Position numbers and translations under genes: made by a program. The notes below the pieces were generated by a model. That model had not been told where the DNA came from, made no database searches, and saw only the letters and a list, made by a program, of their open reading frames with translations. A stretch of DNA of 64,000 bases from Brevibacterium luteolum (GTDB lineage Bacteria > Actinomycetota > Actinomycetes > Actinomycetales > Brevibacteriaceae): positions 43,350 through 107,349 of the forward strand of contig NZ_JABEMC010000008.1 in NCBI RefSeq assembly GCF_013004595.1, given 5' to 3'. Below, piece after piece: positions 33,923 through 43,080 of the stretch; the first letter of the stretch is position 1, and the number at the start of each line of letters is the position of its first letter.

Positions 33923-35359
33923 GTGAAGAACGTACTTGATCCCTCCCAGAACCGCGTCGTCATCATCGGCGGTGGTCCCGGCGGCTACGAGGCCGCACTC
34001 GTCGCCGGCCAGCTCGGCGCCGATGTCATGCTCATCGAACGCAACCGCTGCGGCGGATCTGCGGTGCTCACCGATGTCGTGCCGTCGAAGACCCTCATCG
34101 CCACCGCCGAGCTCATGGGCCAGATCGAGGTCTCCGGGCCGCTGGGCATCCGCCTGCGCGGCACCGAGGACGGTGAGCCCGCTGCGATCGAACGCGGCGC
34201 CGCCCGCGCCGACCTCGACACCATCAATAAGCGGATCAAGCACCTGGCCAACGCTCAGGCGACCGACATCTACGACGGGCTTGTGGCCGCCGGCGTCAAG
34301 GCGATCAAGGGAACGGCCCGGATGTCGGGCCGGCACACCGTCCACGTCGTCGAGGAGGAGGGCAACGAGTACGAACTCGAAGCCGATGTCGTCCTCATCT
34401 GCGTCGGCGCGCACCCGCGCGAGCTGCCGAGCGCCCAGCCCGACGGTGAGCGGATCCTGACGTGGACGCAGCTCTACGACCTCGACGAGCTGCCTGAGCA
34501 CCTCGTCGTCGTCGGCTCCGGTGTCACCGGTGCTGAGTTCGCCTCCGCCTACCATGCTCTCGGTTCGAAGGTCACGCTCGTATCCTCCCGGGACCGGGTG
34601 CTGCCCGGCGAGGACAAGGATGCTGCCGATGTGCTGGAGAAGGCGTTCCGCTCCCGCGGCATGAACGTGCTCTCCCGTTCGCGTGCCGAATCGGTCACGC
34701 GCACCGACGATGGTGTGCTCGTCACCCTTGACGACGGGCGCAAGGTCAATGCCAGCCACTGCCTCATGGCCGTCGGCTCGATCCCGAACACCAAGGACCT
34801 CGGTCTCGAATCGGCCGGCGTGCAGCTGGAGGACTCCGGGCACGTCGTCGTCGACGGCGTCTCGCGCACCTCCCGGCCGGGCATCTACGCCGCCGGTGAC
34901 TGCACCTCGGTCATGCCGCTGGCCTCGGTGGCCGCGATGCAGGGCCGAATCGCGATGTGGCACGCCCTCGGCGATGCCGTTGCTCCCCTCAAGCTGCGCA
35001 ATGTCGCCTCGAACATCTTCACCAGCCCGGAGATCGCCACCGTCGGCTTCTCCCAGAAGGACTTCGAGGAGGACCGCAAGGAGATCGACTGCGTCACCCA
35101 GCCGCTGAGCACGAACGCACGGGCGAAGATGCAGGAGATCAGCGACGGCTTCGTCAAGATCTTCTCCCGCCGCGGCTCCGGTTCGATCCTCGGCGGTGTT
35201 GTCGTCGGTCCGAAGGCCAGTGAGCTCATCCTGCCGATCACCCTGGCCGTGGAGAACCGGCTGACCGTCGACCAGCTGGCCTCCAGCTTCACCGTCTACC
35301 CCTCGCTGTCGGGCTCCATCACCGAGGCGGCGCGCAAGCTGCATCACCACGCCAGCTGA
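33923..35359 (+). CDS. lpdA: NAD(P)H-quinone dehydrogenase of the LpdA type
   Basis: A 478-residue flavoprotein disulfide reductase-like enzyme. The FAD dinucleotide fold is VVIIGGGPGGYEAALVAGQL, the NAD(P) fold is VVVGSGVTGAEFASAYHALG, and the FAD motif GIYAAGDCTSVMPLAS follows. The usual redox-active CxxxxC is replaced by CGGSAVLTDVVP, leaving one cysteine, as in mycobacterial LpdA (Rv3303c), which reduces quinones and dyes rather than lipoamide. GTG at 33923 starts the protein just before the FAD motif. It converges on accA3, with a hairpin between. Confidence 0.9.
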   Translation: MKNVLDPSQNRVVIIGGGPGGYEAALVAGQLGADVMLIERNRCGGSAVLTDVVPSKTLIATAELMGQIEVSGPLGIRLRGTEDGEPAAIERGAARADLDTINKRIKHLANAQATDIYDGLVAAGVKAIKGTARMSGRHTVHVVEEEGNEYELEADVVLICVGAHPRELPSAQPDGERILTWTQLYDLDELPEHLVVVGSGVTGAEFASAYHALGSKVTLVSSRDRVLPGEDKDAADVLEKAFRSRGMNVLSRSRAESVTRTDDGVLVTLDDGRKVNASHCLMAVGSIPNTKDLGLESAGVQLEDSGHVVVDGVSRTSRPGIYAAGDCTSVMPLASVAAMQGRIAMWHALGDAVAPLKLRNVASNIFTSPEIATVGFSQKDFEEDRKEIDCVTQPLSTNARAKMQEISDGFVKIFSRRGSGSILGGVVVGPKASELILPITLAVENRLTVDQLASSFTVYPSLSGSITEAARKLHHHAS

Positions 35360-35412
35360 GCCAGCCGGCGCAGCCGGTGCCTGCCGGGCAGGACCGGCGG
35401 CTGAATACACGA

Positions 35413-35445
35413 CTGCGGGTGCACTCGATTCGAGTGCACCCGCAG
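35413..35445. terminator. hairpin between lpdA and accA3
   Basis: CTGCGGGTGCACTC pairs perfectly with GAGTGCACCCGCAG around a 5-nt loop, 53 nt after lpdA, in the spacer between convergent genes. CTGTGTTT follows on the plus strand, so termination is likely. Confidence 0.7.
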
Positions 35446-35595
35446 CTGTGTTTCGGGGGATCGGGAGCTGGCGTCACCGGCAGACTCACTGTCTCATGCG
35501 CACCGAGTCGGCACAATTGGACTTTGGTGCAGTCGACTACGACTTTCGTCTAGGTCTGCCTGAAGCCGGCCCGCTGACCTGCGGCTGTGCGCGGC

Positions 35596-37386
35596 TCAGT
35601 CCTCGAACTCGATGAGCACGGTGCCGGCCTTGACGGCCGAGCCGGCCTCGACGGCGATCTTCGACACGGTGGCGGGACGCGACGCCTTGAGCGGCTGCTC
35701 CATCTTCATCGCCTCGATGACCGCCAGCGTGTCACCGGTCTCGACGACAGCACCGGGCTCGACATCGACGGACACGATCGTGCCCTGCATCGGTGCGGTC
35801 AGCGCTGAGGCGTTGTCGGTGCGGCTGGAGCCGCGGCGGCGCAGCCGGCCCTTGCGGGGGCGGGCGCCGGCTTGCGCCGGGCGGGCCAGCTCGGCCGGCA
35901 CCTTGACCGTCAGCCGGTGGCCTTCGACCTCGACGACGATGTCGATGACGTCGCTGCCGTCCTGCGTCTGCTGTGCCATGGGATCCTCCGGATCGTCGAA
36001 TGTCGGCATGTATGTCTGCTGCAGCCAGTGGGTGGAGACGCTGAATTCCTCGGCGAAGGCCGGTTCGTTCACCAGCCGCCGGTGCAGCGGCAGCAGCGTC
36101 TTAACACCGTCGAGGGTGTACTCGCCGAGCGCACGGCGGGCGCGGGCGAGTGCGTGTGCGCGGTCCTCTCCGGTGACGATGAGCTTGGCGAGCATCGGGT
36201 CGAAGTCGACTCCGACCTCAATGCCGTGGTGCACGCCGGAGTCGACGCGCACGCCGGGACCGGCCGGCTCGATGTAGCGGCCGATCCGCCCGGTGGCCGG
36301 GAAGAAGTTCAGGCGCGCGTCCTCAGCGTTGATGCGGAACTGGATCGAGTGACCGCGCGGAGCCGGGAACTCCTCAGGCAGGCTCTCGCCGGCGGCGATG
36401 CGCAGCTGCCAGGCGAGCAGATCGACACCGGTGACCTCTTCGGTCACGGTGTGCTCGACCTGGATGCGGGCGTTGACCTCCATGAAGGTCAGCGTCCCGC
36501 CCTCGCCGAGCAGGAACTCACACGTCGCGGCCCCGACGTAGCCGACCTCGCTGAGGATGTCCTTCGAGGCCTGAGTGACCGTGGCGATCTGCTCGTCGGT
36601 GAGGAACGGCGCCGGGGCCTCTTCGATGATCTTCTGGTTGCGGCGCTGCAGCGTGCAGTCACGGGTCGAGGCGACGAGCACGCGGCCGTTGCCGTCGACC
36701 ATGCACTGGGTCTCGATGTGGCGCGGATTGACGATCTGCTGCTCGAGCAGGCACTCACCGCGCCCGAACGCCGAGAGCGCCTCACGGGAAGCACCGGCGA
36801 GCGCATCGGGCAGCTCGGCCGCGCTGGCCGCCGTGCGGAAGCCGCGCCCGCCGCCGCCGTAGACGGCCTTGACCGCGATCGGGTAGCCGATCTTCTCAGC
36901 GATCGCCAGCGCGTCGTCGATGTCGTCGACGGCACCGTCGGAGCCCTTCGTGATCGGCGCGCCTGCCGCCTCGGCGACGGCACGGGCACCGGACTTGTCA
37001 CCGAGCCGGTCGATGGCCTGCGGGGGAGGACCGACCCACACGAGACCGGCATCGAGCACCGCCTGCGCGAAGTCCGGGCTCTCGGCGAGGTAACCGTAGC
37101 CGGGGTGGATGGCGTCGGCGCCGGCGCGTTGGGCGGCGTCGATCATCTTCTCGATGCTGAGGTACGTTTCGGCCGGGCCGGCGCCGTCGAGGGCCCAGGC
37201 GTCGTCGGCCAGGCGGACGAAATCGGCGTTGGCATCGGGCTTGGTGTACACGGCGACGGCTTCGAGTCCGAGGTCGTGACAGGCGCGGATGATGCGCAGC
37301 GCGATCTCACCGCGGTTGGCGATGAAGACCCGCTCGATGGGGCGGTGCTCCACGGTTGCGGAGTACTGCCGCATGGGCTCGGTCAT
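35596..37386 (-). CDS. accA3: acyl-CoA carboxylase alpha subunit (biotin carboxylase + BCCP)
   Basis: A 596-residue fusion. Residues ~15-460 are the biotin carboxylase (VFIANRGEIALRIIRACHDL, GGGGRGFR ATP loop, EMEVN-type FMEVNARIQVEHTVTEEVTG). The C-terminal ~75 residues are the biotin carrier domain with the biotinylated lysine in VIEAMKMEQPL. It supplies carboxybiotin to several carboxyltransferases for malonyl- and methylmalonyl-CoA. It resembles AccA3 in length and order. The beta (accD), epsilon and birA genes that often neighbour it are not here; maf is the next gene upstream. Confidence 0.95.
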   Translation of the reverse strand: MTEPMRQYSATVEHRPIERVFIANRGEIALRIIRACHDLGLEAVAVYTKPDANADFVRLADDAWALDGAGPAETYLSIEKMIDAAQRAGADAIHPGYGYLAESPDFAQAVLDAGLVWVGPPPQAIDRLGDKSGARAVAEAAGAPITKGSDGAVDDIDDALAIAEKIGYPIAVKAVYGGGGRGFRTAASAAELPDALAGASREALSAFGRGECLLEQQIVNPRHIETQCMVDGNGRVLVASTRDCTLQRRNQKIIEEAPAPFLTDEQIATVTQASKDILSEVGYVGAATCEFLLGEGGTLTFMEVNARIQVEHTVTEEVTGVDLLAWQLRIAAGESLPEEFPAPRGHSIQFRINAEDARLNFFPATGRIGRYIEPAGPGVRVDSGVHHGIEVGVDFDPMLAKLIVTGEDRAHALARARRALGEYTLDGVKTLLPLHRRLVNEPAFAEEFSVSTHWLQQTYMPTFDDPEDPMAQQTQDGSDVIDIVVEVEGHRLTVKVPAELARPAQAGARPRKGRLRRRGSSRTDNASALTAPMQGTIVSVDVEPGAVVETGDTLAVIEAMKMEQPLKASRPATVSKIAVEAGSAVKAGTVLIEFED

Positions 37387-37480
37387 CTGGTCTCCTGGGC
37401 ATGAAACGGGTGAACGATATCAATCTAGAGACCAGTGCCAAAGCGTTGTGGACTATCGACAAAATCGGTGGGCGAAATTC

Positions 37481-38191
37481 TCAACCGGCACCGGGCGCGT
37501 CGTCACCGGTGTGACCTGCGGCATCGGCGCTGACATCCCACAGCTCATGCCAGGCCAGCCCGAGCTCGCCGACAAGCGTGCGCGCCAAAGGGAGGCTGAG
37601 CCCGATGACGTTGTGGTGATCGCCTTCGATGCCGGTGACGAAGGCGCCGCCGAAACCGTCGATCGTCAGCGCGCCGGCGACCTCGAAAGGTTCGGCGGTG
37701 GCGATGTAGGCGTCGATCTCCGCATCGGACAGCGCTGCGGTGTGGATCGTCGTCGACGCCGTCTGTGCCCGTGTGCCGGCGACCTGCCAGCCGTCACCGG
37801 TCGGGTCGAGGCGGGCGAGGAAATGGCCGGTGTGCAGGTGCGCGGTGCGCCCGCCCATCTGCTGCCACACCTCGCGGGTGCGCTCAGGTGTGTGGGGCTT
37901 GCCGACCGGCTGGCCGTCGAGTTCGAGTATCGAATCGGCAGCGATGAGCACCCGCGGCCGATCCGGCGCACCGGCGAGCAGCCCGGCGTTGCGTGCGGTG
38001 ATGCGGCCCAGGACGTCACGGCCCTTGGCCTCGGCGAGCACGCCGGCCAGCTCCGCGACCGAGGCAGTGGGGTGCTGGTCCTGGACGGCCGCCTCGTCGA
38101 CGTGGGAGACGATGACCTGCGGGGTGATGCCGGCCGTCGTCAGGGTCGCATACCGCGACGGGGATCCGGAGGCGAGAATGACAGCGCTCAC
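37481..38191 (-). CDS. maf: Maf-like nucleotide pyrophosphatase
   Basis: A 236-residue house-cleaning NTPase. The Maf signature ILASGSPSRYATLTTAGI opens the protein. Conserved downstream blocks are LAEAKGRDV, LIAADSILELDGQPVGKP with the catalytic Asp, and IDGFGGAFVTGIEGDHHNVI. Maf proteins hydrolyse non-canonical or pyrimidine NTPs. The N-terminal ASGSPSR has P where many have A/Q, which is within family variation. Its ATG overlaps the SGNH hydrolase stop by 4 nt; a Maf gene also lies near accA3 in mycobacteria. Confidence 0.92.
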   Translation of the reverse strand: MSAVILASGSPSRYATLTTAGITPQVIVSHVDEAAVQDQHPTASVAELAGVLAEAKGRDVLGRITARNAGLLAGAPDRPRVLIAADSILELDGQPVGKPHTPERTREVWQQMGGRTAHLHTGHFLARLDPTGDGWQVAGTRAQTASTTIHTAALSDAEIDAYIATAEPFEVAGALTIDGFGGAFVTGIEGDHHNVIGLSLPLARTLVGELGLAWHELWDVSADAAGHTGDDAPGAG

Positions 38192-39192
38192 GGGCGGTTC
38201 TCCTCGGTATTCGGGTTGGCAGCACTGGGCACAGCAGTCGGGGCAGCAGGCTGCTGCGGCTCGGTCTCCTCGTCCTCAGGACGCGGGTCGCCGTCGGTCA
38301 GCTCCGCCGGCCAGTGCGGGCGGGTCTCAGGATTCTCCTCGACATCATGGGGCAGGTCGAGGTCGACGGTGATGCGCTGGATGACAGCGGTGGCCAGCTG
38401 CGCGTAGCCGAGCGGGGTGGGGAAGCGGCCGTCGGAGCGGATGAGGGACTGCTTCGTCGTGCCCGACAGCACCGTGTTGAGCGACACCGGGATCGCCCCG
38501 GCGGAGACGGCGAGCATCCACTGCGAGCCGGCGAGCACGCGTGAGGAGCGGCGCAGCTGGGTGCGCAGCGGCTGCGGGATGCCTGGCAGGCTGCCGAGGT
38601 TGGGGCACGTGAGCACGATGACGGTGTAACCGCCTTCGCGCTGCAGCCGGTTGAGCGCGGTGGTGAGCACCGGCAGGCCGATCGAACCGGTGATCGGGTG
38701 GATGACATCGGCGCTGCCCATCGCGATGACGGCAAACCGCGGCGGCTGTTCGCCGATGCGTGAGCGGCGCAGCAGCGGATCGGCCAGGATCGAGTTGACC
38801 TGGGTGAGGATGTCATCGGCTCGCGCACCGGCCTGCGCGGTCGAGCGCAGCCGCACCGGCCGGCCGGTCAGGGCCGCCAGCCCGCGGGCGATGAGCATCG
38901 CTGGGGTGCGGCGGCGCCGGCCGACGGCAATGCCGGCCAGCCAGGAGTCGCCGATGACGGCCAGAGCCGGCAGATGCTCGGTGTCACCGTCGACGTCTTC
39001 GAGCGCCCGGCTGTGCGGAGCGCTCAGCTCGACGAGCCGGGACTGCTGGGGGACAGCGGCCGCGGCGACGTCGTCGTCGAAGGCCTGGCGCAGCCGCATC
39101 GACTGCAGCCGCATGAGTCCGTAGACACCGGCGGCGAAAGCCGTGGGCATGGCCAATCCAAACCCCAGTGCGGTCGCGGTTCGTCGCTGCAT
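38188..39192 (-). CDS. SGNH/GDSL-family hydrolase, membrane anchored
   Basis: A 334-residue protein with an N-terminal signal anchor (ALGFGLAMPTAFAAGVYGLM). It has SGNH block I in LAVIGDSWLAGIAVG (the nucleophile Ser in GDSW), a Gly block near AQAGARADDI, and the third block around FAVIAMGSADVIHP. The C-terminal catalytic His/Asp pair is less obvious. The last ~55 residues are Pro/Glu-rich. It probably deacylates a cell-surface ester substrate; the substrate is not inferable. First gene of a two-gene operon with maf. Confidence 0.82.
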   Translation of the reverse strand: MQRRTATALGFGLAMPTAFAAGVYGLMRLQSMRLRQAFDDDVAAAAVPQQSRLVELSAPHSRALEDVDGDTEHLPALAVIGDSWLAGIAVGRRRRTPAMLIARGLAALTGRPVRLRSTAQAGARADDILTQVNSILADPLLRRSRIGEQPPRFAVIAMGSADVIHPITGSIGLPVLTTALNRLQREGGYTVIVLTCPNLGSLPGIPQPLRTQLRRSSRVLAGSQWMLAVSAGAIPVSLNTVLSGTTKQSLIRSDGRFPTPLGYAQLATAVIQRITVDLDLPHDVEENPETRPHWPAELTDGDPRPEDEETEPQQPAAPTAVPSAANPNTEENRP

Positions 39193-39284
39193 GAACTTCC
39201 TTCCCTCGTCCCGGACGAGTCTAGTGCCTCGAACCGATGGCAGAACTTCGGCCCAGATGCGCGCTGATTCAGCTGGTGAAGCGC

Positions 39285-39290
39285 TAAGCT
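39285..39290 (+). promoter_or_regulatory. -10-like element next to the permease start
   Basis: TAAGCT lies 6 nt before the ATG at 39297. No Shine-Dalgarno is present, so the transcript is probably leaderless. No clear -35 was found. Confidence 0.3.
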
Positions 39291-39296
39291 GGCCTC

Positions 39297-40739
39297 ATGC
39301 CAGAGAACTCTCAGCAACGCATCCCCGGGCGGCTGCGCAACGCCTGGCAGGGATTCCGGTCCCGCCGCGAGCAGGCCGCGCAGACCCCGACGGGGTCCTT
39401 CACCGCGTCGCCGCCTGTCCCCGCCTACATCGAGGTGCCAGCCCACGAGCCCACCGAGGAGGAGAAGGGGCGCGGAGCGTACGAGCCGTTCGTGTCTCTG
39501 CCGATGCGCCTGGCCGCCGCCTGGTCGTGGCGGTTCCTCATCGTGCTGGCCGCGATCGGCGTCGCCTACTGGCTGCTGTCGAAGATCTCCGTCATCCTGC
39601 TGCCAGCCCTCATCGCGCTGCTCATCACCGCACTCATCTCGCCGTTGTCGAACTTCCTCATGCGCCACGGCTGGAAGCGCGGGGCGGCAGCTGGTGTCAC
39701 GTTCGTCGGCTTCATCGTCCTGGTGCTCGGCCTGCTGACGCTTGTCGGCCAGCAGATCGTCGTCGGCATGGGCGAGCTGACCGGGCAGGTCGTGGCCGGT
39801 ATCCGCGCGATCGCCGACTGGCTGCAGCACAACCCGTTCGGCATCGACTCCTCGCGGATCTCTGTGGCCATCGACGACACCCTGAACAAGGGCATGGCGA
39901 TGCTCGAAGAGCGCTCCGGCCAGATCCTCGGCGGCGTCGCCGGTGCCGCGATGTCGGTCGGCAGCTTCTTCACCGGCCTCATCCTCACCCTGTTCACCGC
40001 CTTCTTCTTCCTCTACGACGGCCGCAAGATCTTCTCCTGGTTCATTGGGATGCTCCCGCGCCGCGCCCGCGGCCGCGCTGAGGGCGCCGGCCTGCGCGGC
40101 TGGCAGTCGCTCGTGCAGTACGTCCGGGTGCAGGTGATCGTCGCCGGCGTCGACGCGATCGGCATCGGCATCGGTGCCTTCTTCATCGGCATCCCGCTCG
40201 TCTTCCCGCTCACGGTGCTCGTCTTCCTCGGCTCCTTCGTGCCGATCGTCGGTGCGGTCGTGACCGGCATCATCGCCGTCATCGTCGCACTCGTCTCCAA
40301 GGGCCTGGTCGCGGCGATCATCATGACGCTCGTCGTGCTGGCCGTCCAGCAGCTGGAGGGCAATGTGCTCCAGCCGTTCATCATGGGCAAGGCCGTCTCC
40401 GTCCACCCGCTGGCCGTCGTGCTCGCGGTGGCCGCCGGTGCGGCCCTGTACGGCATCGTCGGGGCGCTCTTCGCCGTGCCGGTCATCGCCGTGCTCAACA
40501 CGATCGTCCTCTACCTCGCAGGAGAAGACGTCTACGCCAAAGACGGCAAGGCCAAACAGGAACACCAACCCGACGATGAGGACGGCAGGACCTCCCCGCA
40601 GCTCGAACACGACGAAGAAGATTCGCCGCTGGCTCCCGACGTCTCCGAGGGCGACCCGACCGAGACCGCCGAGCCCTCCGGCCAGGCCAACGGGTCGACC
40701 GCCTCGGGCGCGGGCAATGAGCGGCGCACCGACGACTGA
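39297..40739 (+). CDS. AI-2E family transporter
   Basis: A 480-residue permease of the AI-2 exporter (UPF0118) superfamily. About eight transmembrane helices lie between residues ~80 and 400, including FLIVLAAIGVAYWLLSKISV and VFPLTVLVFLGSFVPIVGAV with the family signature G-S-F-x-P-I-V-G. The first ~70 and last ~65 residues are charged and probably disordered. Substrate is unknown; relatives include AI-2 exporters and Na+/H+ antiporters. The C-terminal NGSTASGAG is encoded by a copy of the dispersed motif. A strong hairpin follows. Confidence 0.88.
   Translation: MPENSQQRIPGRLRNAWQGFRSRREQAAQTPTGSFTASPPVPAYIEVPAHEPTEEEKGRGAYEPFVSLPMRLAAAWSWRFLIVLAAIGVAYWLLSKISVILLPALIALLITALISPLSNFLMRHGWKRGAAAGVTFVGFIVLVLGLLTLVGQQIVVGMGELTGQVVAGIRAIADWLQHNPFGIDSSRISVAIDDTLNKGMAMLEERSGQILGGVAGAAMSVGSFFTGLILTLFTAFFFLYDGRKIFSWFIGMLPRRARGRAEGAGLRGWQSLVQYVRVQVIVAGVDAIGIGIGAFFIGIPLVFPLTVLVFLGSFVPIVGAVVTGIIAVIVALVSKGLVAAIIMTLVVLAVQQLEGNVLQPFIMGKAVSVHPLAVVLAVAAGAALYGIVGALFAVPVIAVLNTIVLYLAGEDVYAKDGKAKQEHQPDDEDGRTSPQLEHDEEDSPLAPDVSEGDPTETAEPSGQANGSTASGAGNERRTDD
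40696..40713 (+). repeat. copy of dispersed motif in the permease 3' end
   Basis: CGACCGCCTCGGGCGCGG, one mismatch to the complement of the 6911 copy. It encodes STASGAG eight codons before the end of the permease. Confidence 0.6.
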
Positions 40740-40772
40740 GCCTCCCGGCGCGGCACGGCTGCGGACATGAAG

Positions 40773-40807
40773 AAGGGGCGGGCCCGCTGCATGCGGGCCC
40801 GCCCCTT
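40773..40807. terminator. bidirectional hairpin between the permease gene and greA
   Basis: AAGGGGCGGGCCCGC pairs perfectly over 15 bp with GCGGGCCCGCCCCTT around TGCAT. It sits between convergent genes and ends in short T runs on both strands. Confidence 0.75.
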
Positions 40808-40825
40808 TGCATCAGCCGGGGTGGC

Positions 40826-41320
40826 TCAGCCGGTGTAGGCCTCCACACCGGTGACCTTGACGGTCATCTCCTTGCCGTTGGGCGCTTCGTAGGTGGCCTC
40901 GTCACCGACCTTGCAGCCGTTGACGGCAGCGCCGAGCGGGGACTGCTCGGAGAAGACGTTGATCGAGTCGTCCATCGCGATCTCGCGTGAGCCGAGCAGG
41001 AAGCGCATCTCCTTGCCGTTCATCTTCACGACGACGATCTTGCCGGGGGCCACCTTCGTCGTGTCGGTGTCGGCCTCGCCGACCTTGGCATGGCGCAGCA
41101 GGTGCTCGAGCTGGCGGATGCGGGCCTCGTTCTTGCCCTGCTCCTCGCGAGCGGCGTGGTAACCGCCGTTCTCGCGCAGGTCGCCCTCATCGCGGGCAGC
41201 TTCGATGCGCTCGGCGATCTCGGCGCGACCGGGCCCGCTGAGGTGCTCGAGCTCCTCCGTCAGCCGGTCGAATGCCTCCTGGCTGAGCCAGGTCTCTTCG
41301 GCTGTGGTCTCCTCGGTCAT
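40826..41320 (-). CDS. greA: transcription elongation factor GreA
   Basis: A 164-residue GreA. The N-terminal coiled-coil hairpin (WLSQEAFDRLTEELEHLSGP, then IEAARDEGDLRENGGYHAAR with the acidic tip Asp/Glu) enters the polymerase secondary channel. The C-terminal FKBP-like domain (SPLGAAVNGCKVGDEATYEA) binds polymerase. It stimulates cleavage of backtracked RNA. AGGAG lies 6 nt before the second of two in-frame ATGs, so 41320 is chosen over 41326. Followed by a strong hairpin. Confidence 0.95.
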   Translation of the reverse strand: MTEETTAEETWLSQEAFDRLTEELEHLSGPGRAEIAERIEAARDEGDLRENGGYHAAREEQGKNEARIRQLEHLLRHAKVGEADTDTTKVAPGKIVVVKMNGKEMRFLLGSREIAMDDSINVFSEQSPLGAAVNGCKVGDEATYEAPNGKEMTVKVTGVEAYTG

Positions 41321-41451
41321 ATTCATCTCCTCAACACGATGCCGCAGACGAACCGGATGCCGTCAGCGGCGGATGCGTGCCCAACCGGGCACCGGACAAT
41401 GAGAATTCCCGGACACCCGCAGGTGACCGGGAATCAGATTGACTGCCTATT

Positions 41452-41943
41452 TTAACTCACATACCAGCAGGATTCCACGTGTCCGCTGGCAGCAAGCTGG
41501 GTTGTGCGAATATCGACGTCGAGCTGCACCGGCTCCGAGGTCGAGGTCCCGGCGCGTGCCGGGATGGTCACCTCGCGGAACCCGACGACCGCTTCCTGCA
41601 GGTTCGTCGCCTGGACTGCGCATTCGATGTCACGGGACTCATCGGGCACGATCGAGAACCGGGTGACGGTCAGGGAGGCGTCGACGACGTCGTAGCTGAC
41701 GGTCTTCGGCGTGTCGGGCACACGGGCCGGGGCGAAGGCGAACCAGGCGGCCAGGCCGATCATGATGACGAGCGCTGCGGCCAGTGCGGCGATGATCCAC
41801 GGCCGCTTCCCCCGGCCCGAGGCGGTGGCCGCGTGAGTGCCGTTGTGCGGCAGGCGTGAACGGGAACCGTAGCGGTCGGCGACGGCGGTGCGGCGGCCGA
41901 CGGCGCCGGCTGGGCTGCCGGTGCCTCGGTGGTCCTGGGGCAT
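41452..41943 (-). CDS. DUF4307 membrane protein
   Basis: A 163-residue protein. The basic N-terminal ~45 residues are followed by one transmembrane helix (WIIAALAAALVIMIGLAAWFA) and an extracytoplasmic beta-rich domain (VSYDVVDASLTVTRFSIVPD, ending HVESCWYV). This is the DUF4307 pattern; the family sits between greA and mca in actinobacteria, as here. Function is unknown. A copy of the dispersed motif encodes TASGRG just before the helix. Confidence 0.82.
   Translation of the reverse strand: MPQDHRGTGSPAGAVGRRTAVADRYGSRSRLPHNGTHAATASGRGKRPWIIAALAAALVIMIGLAAWFAFAPARVPDTPKTVSYDVVDASLTVTRFSIVPDESRDIECAVQATNLQEAVVGFREVTIPARAGTSTSEPVQLDVDIRTTQLAASGHVESCWYVS
41811..41828 (-). repeat. copy of dispersed motif in the DUF4307 gene
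   Basis: CCCGGCCCGAGGCGGTGG, two mismatches to the 6911 copy, encoding ATASGR in the disordered cytoplasmic N-terminus of the DUF4307 protein. Confidence 0.5.
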
Positions 41944-42060
41944 GCGGTCCTTTCTGGCGGCCGGATTCGTCCCGAGCGGTCAGGGCTACTAACCTATAGT
42001 CTAGTCCGCACCCTGCCCGCGGCAGTGCCCCGGGCTGTCCTGTGAGAGGTTCCCACGTCT

Positions 42061-43080
42061 ATGTCCGTTTCGTCCGGTCGGCCCTTCCACGGCCTGCGCA
42101 TGCTCGCCGTGCACGCGCATCCCGATGATGAGTCATCGAAGGGCGCTGCCACCACCGCGCTGTACACCTCGCTCGGCGCCCGGGTGATGATCGCGACGAT
42201 GACCGGCGGTGAAGCCGGCGACATCCTCAACCCCGCCCTGCTCAACAGCCCGGCCGCCCGCCGCGACATCGCCGGGCTGCGCCGCGATGAGATGGCCGCC
42301 GCCGCCGAGGAGCTGGGTGCTGAGCACCGCTGGATCGGGTTCGTCGACTCCGGCCTGCCCGAAGGCGACCCGGCCACCGAGACTCCGCACGGGTCGTTCT
42401 ATCAGGTGCCCACCGATGTTGCGGCCCGTCCGCTCGTGCACCTCATCCGCAGCTTCCGCCCGCACGTGCTCACCACCTATGACGAGCGGGGCGGCTACCC
42501 GCATCCGGACCACATCAAGAACCACATCGTGTCGATGACTGCTGTCGAGCAGGCCGCCGACGCGGCGGTCAACCCCGAGCTCGGGGAGCCGTGGCAGGTG
42601 CAGAAGGTCTACTACAACATGGACCTCTCGCCGCGGAAGTGGCTGGCCATCCACGAGAAGATGACCGCCGAGGGTCATGATTCGCCGTTTGCGGACATGC
42701 TGGAGAAGTACCGCTCCCGCGATGGGGAGCGCAACAGCTGGCTGACCGCCCGGATCGCATGCGGGCAGATGCTGGAGCGCTCGGACCGGGCGCTGCTGTC
42801 GCATGCCACCCAGATCGACCCGAAGGGCGGCTTCTTCTCCGAGGCCCGGAAGATCGCCAAGACCTTCTGGCCGACCGAGGAGTTCGAACTCGCCATCGAC
42901 AACACCGGCCGCGAGCCGCTGGACCGCGGCAGCGACTTCCTCGAATCCGACCTGTTCGCAGGTGTCACCCGCGACGACGGCCGCCGCATCCCGGATGCGG
43001 GACTGCTGGAGCCCTACGTCGAAACCCGCGCAGCGGTGCCCAGTGCCGGGCAGACCCCGGCTGAGAAGGAGAACGTCTGA
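42061..43080 (+). CDS. mca: mycothiol S-conjugate amidase
   Basis: A 339-residue zinc amidase. The metal-binding motif HAHPDDESSKGAATTALY is near the N-terminus (H20, D23), with the family block HVLTTYDERGGYPHPDHIK carrying the third ligand. Mca cleaves mycothiol conjugates to release mercapturic acids for export; the related MshB deacetylates GlcNAc-Ins. The DESSKG sequence, length and position beside greA and DUF4307 (Rv1080c-Rv1082 order) favour Mca. Its stop overlaps the next start (ATGA-like junction at 43080). Confidence 0.94.
   Translation: MSVSSGRPFHGLRMLAVHAHPDDESSKGAATTALYTSLGARVMIATMTGGEAGDILNPALLNSPAARRDIAGLRRDEMAAAAEELGAEHRWIGFVDSGLPEGDPATETPHGSFYQVPTDVAARPLVHLIRSFRPHVLTTYDERGGYPHPDHIKNHIVSMTAVEQAADAAVNPELGEPWQVQKVYYNMDLSPRKWLAIHEKMTAEGHDSPFADMLEKYRSRDGERNSWLTARIACGQMLERSDRALLSHATQIDPKGGFFSEARKIAKTFWPTEEFELAIDNTGREPLDRGSDFLESDLFAGVTRDDGRRIPDAGLLEPYVETRAAVPSAGQTPAEKENV

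Noticed and set aside
35872..37404. Open frame of ~510 codons antisense to accA3
   Set aside because: accA3 has clear motifs along the same stretch; the antisense product is Gly/Asp/Arg-rich with none.
39024..40610. Open frame of ~530 codons antisense to the permease and SGNH genes
   Set aside because: It spans two real genes on both strands, and the product is an Asp/Glu/Arg/His run typical of a GC shadow.
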